From positions 1 to 22,442 of the forward strand of contig CAUEBO010000045.1 in NCBI GenBank assembly GCA_958454405.1: a stretch of 22,442 nucleotides of DNA. The letters run 5' to 3'. How positions within the stretch are numbered: position 1 is the first letter of the stretch; each line of letters opens with the position of its first letter. Under the pieces are notes generated by a model, which was not told where the DNA came from, did no database searches, and was given only the letters and a program-made list of their open reading frames with translations. Both the position numbers and the translations under genes were made by a program. The stretch comes from an uncultured Eggerthellaceae bacterium. Lineage in GTDB: Bacteria > Actinomycetota > Coriobacteriia > Coriobacteriales > Eggerthellaceae. This document shows, piece after piece, positions 20,507 to 22,442 of the stretch.

Positions 20507-21970
20507 CTACTCACCTTCCTTCACCAGGTCGTCGGAAGCCCCGATCGCGGGAGCCGCCGAAGCGTCGCCGGCAACGGCCGCCTCGGCCGCGGGCACCGGG
20601 CTCACCACAGGGCCTTCCTTGATGAAGCGCCCCATGACGCGCGCCCATGCGACGATGAGCAGCAGGTACACGAGCAGGAACAGCGTCATGGTGATGAGCA
20701 GCTCCACGTTGGACACCGACTGCGACACGCCCTCGCCGGTGAGCAGGGTCACGCCCTCGGGCCCGGTGGCCGAGGGGTAGACCACCCACGGCTGGCGTCC
20801 CAGCTCGGCGGTGAACCAGCCGCACTGGATGGCGATGAGCGGGAACACCGGCGAGATGACGATGAGCCGCTGCAGCCACTTCATGTTCTTGATCTTGCCC
20901 TTGCGCAAAAACAGAAGCGCGAGGAACACCGTGATGGCGATGAGCCCGAACATGGCCACCATCAGATGGTAGGTTTGGAACACGGCGTTGACCGGCGCGC
21001 TCTCGACATCCAGAGCGCCGTATTTCTCGCTTTCAGCCAAATCGTTGAGGCCCTGGTACTCGGTGTCCCACGTGCCCGTGGCCAAAAAGCTCGTGCCGCC
21101 GGGGATGGAGAAGGGGGTGACGACTTCCTGGTTCTCCTCGTCGACCCAGCCGAACAGGTACAGGTCGGGCACTTCCCCGTTGTACATGCCCTCCATCATG
21201 GCCAGCTTGGTGGGCTGCTCCTCGGAAACCACAACGGCCGAAGAGTGGGCGGTGCCCAGCATGACAACGGTGGTCACGATGCCCACCACCGCGCCGATCT
21301 TCAGCGTCTTCATGGCGAAGTCCGCATGCCTGCCCTTCAGCAGGTACCAAGCCGCCACCGCCATGGCCACGAACGCGCCCATGATGAGCAGCGCCACCAC
21401 CACGTGCGAGTAGCGCGCCCACAGCGACGGGTTGAACGCGGCGGTGAAGAAGTCGGTGATGACGGCCTTCGATCCGTCGGCGGCCAACTCGGCGCCGGCC
21501 GGCGTCTGCATCCAGGAGTTCGCGATGAGGATCCACAGCGCGCTCAAGCACGATCCGAACCAGACGAGCCAAGCGGATACCAGGTAGAACCTCGGCGAGA
21601 CGCGCTTGCGGCCGAACAGCAGGATGCCCAGGAACACGGACTCCAGGAAGAAGGCGAACAGCGCCTCGGCGGCCAGTGGCGCGCCGAAGATGTCTCCGAC
21701 GAAGCGCGAGTAGTCGGCCCAGTTGGTTCCGAAGGAGAACTCCATCGTGATGCCCGTGGCAACGCCTATCACGAACGTCGCGGTGAAAATCTTCACCCAG
21801 AACGTAGTGGCCGCCGCATCGTGCTCGTTGCGAGACCGGTAGTACCGCGTTTCGTTGATGGCCAGGATCAGTCCCAAACCGATGGTCAGCGGCACGAAGA
21901 AGAAGTGGTAGGCCGCCGTGCACGCGAACTGCACCCGCGCAAGCAACGTCGGATCGGAGAAGATATCCAT
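20507..21970 (-). CDS. cydA: Cytochrome bd quinol oxidase subunit I
   Basis: Catalytic haem-bearing subunit, 487 aa. His22 (YHFFFVPLTIGL), His189 (ARYSHVVVALLIMGAF) and Met337 (TYHLMVAM) sit at the three expected haem-ligand positions. The quinol-binding Q-loop has the conserved KLAxxE (Lys255 to Glu260, in EEQPTKLAMMEG), and GRQPW at 391-395 is intact. The Q-loop is of the short type. A Pro/Ala-rich C-terminal tail follows the last membrane segment. The ATG at 21968-21970 has AAGGGGGT upstream. With cydB it forms a two-gene operon. In an anaerobic gut actinobacterium this would serve oxygen scavenging or microaerobic respiration, which is inference. Confidence 0.97.
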   Translation of the reverse strand: MDIFSDPTLLARVQFACTAAYHFFFVPLTIGLGLILAINETRYYRSRNEHDAAATTFWVKIFTATFVIGVATGITMEFSFGTNWADYSRFVGDIFGAPLAAEALFAFFLESVFLGILLFGRKRVSPRFYLVSAWLVWFGSCLSALWILIANSWMQTPAGAELAADGSKAVITDFFTAAFNPSLWARYSHVVVALLIMGAFVAMAVAAWYLLKGRHADFAMKTLKIGAVVGIVTTVVMLGTAHSSAVVVSEEQPTKLAMMEGMYNGEVPDLYLFGWVDEENQEVVTPFSIPGGTSFLATGTWDTEYQGLNDLAESEKYGALDVESAPVNAVFQTYHLMVAMFGLIAITVFLALLFLRKGKIKNMKWLQRLIVISPVFPLIAIQCGWFTAELGRQPWVVYPSATGPEGVTLLTGEGVSQSVSNVELLITMTLFLLVYLLLIVAWARVMGRFIKEGPVVSPVPAAEAAVAGDASAAPAIGASDDLVKEGE

Positions 21971-22016
21971 AGCACACCCCCTTACTCTCGTCTGCAGTGC
22001 TTGAGTATCTTCGCGT

Positions 22017-22046
22017 ATTGTACCACCATCATGGCGAAAATGTTAC
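22017..22046 (-). promoter_or_regulatory. Promoter of cydAB
   Basis: On the minus strand GTAACA (4 of 6), an 18-base spacer, and TGG followed by TACAAT (5 of 6, extended -10). Transcription would start near 22010, 40 bases before cydA. Confidence 0.55.
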
Positions 22047-22188
22047 AGTTTAGATATCATTTTTTGAACCGGGAGCTGACGGGAAGGCGCCGCCGTGCGA
22101 ACGCGAGGCGCGCGGGCGGGGCTTGACCGTGCGAAAAACGGACGGGGACCTGGCCGGACGAAGGAGCGGGACGGCGGGGCTTCGGCGG

Positions 22189-22224
22189 ACCGTACGGATG
22201 TTTCACGTGAAACATCCGTACGGT
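22189..22224. other. parS centromere site within a perfect 36-bp palindrome
   Basis: The central 16 bases, TGTTTCACGTGAAACA at 22199-22214, match the bacterial chromosomal parS consensus exactly. ParB (Spo0J) loads at such sites and spreads, directing chromosome segregation and SMC loading. Perfect dyad symmetry continues 10 bases further on each side, to 22189 and 22224, each flank including CCGTACGG, itself palindromic. The site is intergenic and has no T-run, so it is not a terminator. parS sites usually cluster near the replication origin. Confidence 0.93.
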
Positions 22225-22299
22225 GCAGGTGTTTGGCAAGCTGCCATTCTGCGGAGCGCAGGCGCAAACCCCGTCATCCTGAGCGGAGCGCCGCGCGGC

Positions 22300-22442
22300 T
22301 TACGATATATGGCCGAGGAAGTCTTTCGTGCGGTCGGACTTCGGATGGTCGAACACCTCTTCAGGCGTTCCCTGCTCCACGATGAAGCCGCCGTCCATGA
22401 AGATGACGCGGTCGGCCACGTCGCGGGCGAAGCCCATCTCGT
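22300..22442 (-). CDS. Polar amino-acid ABC transporter ATP-binding protein, C-terminal end
   Basis: Last 47 codons of an ATPase subunit of the GlnQ/HisP type; the rest lies beyond the right edge. EMGFARDVADRVIFMDGG, then IVEQGTPEEVF and the ending RTKDFLGHIS, are the characteristic H-loop-distal and C-terminal sequences of this transporter class. The H-loop histidine would be the residue just outside the window. The TAA stop is at 22300-22302. Substrate cannot be assigned from this fragment. Confidence 0.93.
   Translation of the reverse strand, partial: EMGFARDVADRVIFMDGGFIVEQGTPEEVFDHPKSDRTKDFLGHIS

Larger units (their letters stand above)
21971..22299. other. Intergenic region between cydA and the ABC transporter gene
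   Basis: No gene is supported in these 329 bases. It contains the cydAB promoter (22017-22046) and the parS palindrome (22189-22224). The segment 22071-22170 is GC-rich with no structure I can name. Confidence 0.6.

Noticed and set aside
22189..22224. The 36-bp palindrome as a terminator of the ABC transporter gene
   Set aside because: It has no loop, no T-run, and an exact parS core, so a protein-binding site is the better reading.
22270..22300. GTCATCCTGAGCGGAGCG as an interspersed repeat
   Set aside because: Similar strings are common between genes in many bacteria, but there is no second copy in this window to support it.

Overview
This is high-GC, gene-dense DNA of the kind found in Eggerthellaceae (Coriobacteriia, Actinomycetota: Eggerthella, Gordonibacter and relatives). 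That placement is inference from codon use and gene content: a PurB beginning INRYTRP, paired TrkA proteins, CydAB in an otherwise anaerobe-like setting, a family III CoA-transferase and Tat-type envelope proteins. Almost everything is chromosomal housekeeping or envelope function. I see no phage, insertion sequence, CRISPR array, tRNA or rRNA.

Layout. 1-2700 (minus): a two-component system (response regulator, then histidine kinase) followed by the start of purC. 2871-4475 (plus): a divergent Tat-type membrane protein with a long Gly/Arg-rich N-terminus, its promoter facing that of the two-component system. 4487-4715: a striking 84-nt hairpin and a strong terminator. 4742-5980 (minus): an orphan family III CoA-transferase. 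6271-7614 (minus): purB. 7927-9269 (minus): two TrkA-type proteins in tandem. 9474-10277 (minus): a secreted lysozyme-like protein. 10614-16623 (minus): a five-gene envelope block (small bPH2 protein, large bPH2 protein, hemolysin III/PAQR-like protein, CNNM/CBS/CorC protein, PspC protein), mostly with overlapping or nearly touching genes. 16624-17473: an 850-bp divergent gap carrying a degenerate repeat family. 17474-17917 (plus): a YqeY-like protein. 18009-19325 (minus): a Pro/Gln-rich membrane protein. 19467-21970 (minus): cydA-cydB, the bd-type quinol oxidase. 22189-22224: a perfect 36-bp palindrome centred on a parS sequence. 22300-22442 (minus): the end of a polar amino-acid ABC transporter ATPase.

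The most notable non-coding signals are the parS centromere site, which suggests an origin-proximal region; the three-copy repeat in the 850-bp gap; the 84-nt hairpin; an 11-bp promoter-like motif, TGCRGTATRCT, found in the right orientation upstream of four genes; and a pair of facing extended -10 promoters, one of which suggests a leaderless mRNA. I did not find a clearly new multi-gene system. The best candidates for unexplained biology are the two-component system with its divergent Tat protein, and the bPH2/HlyIII/CNNM/PspC envelope block.
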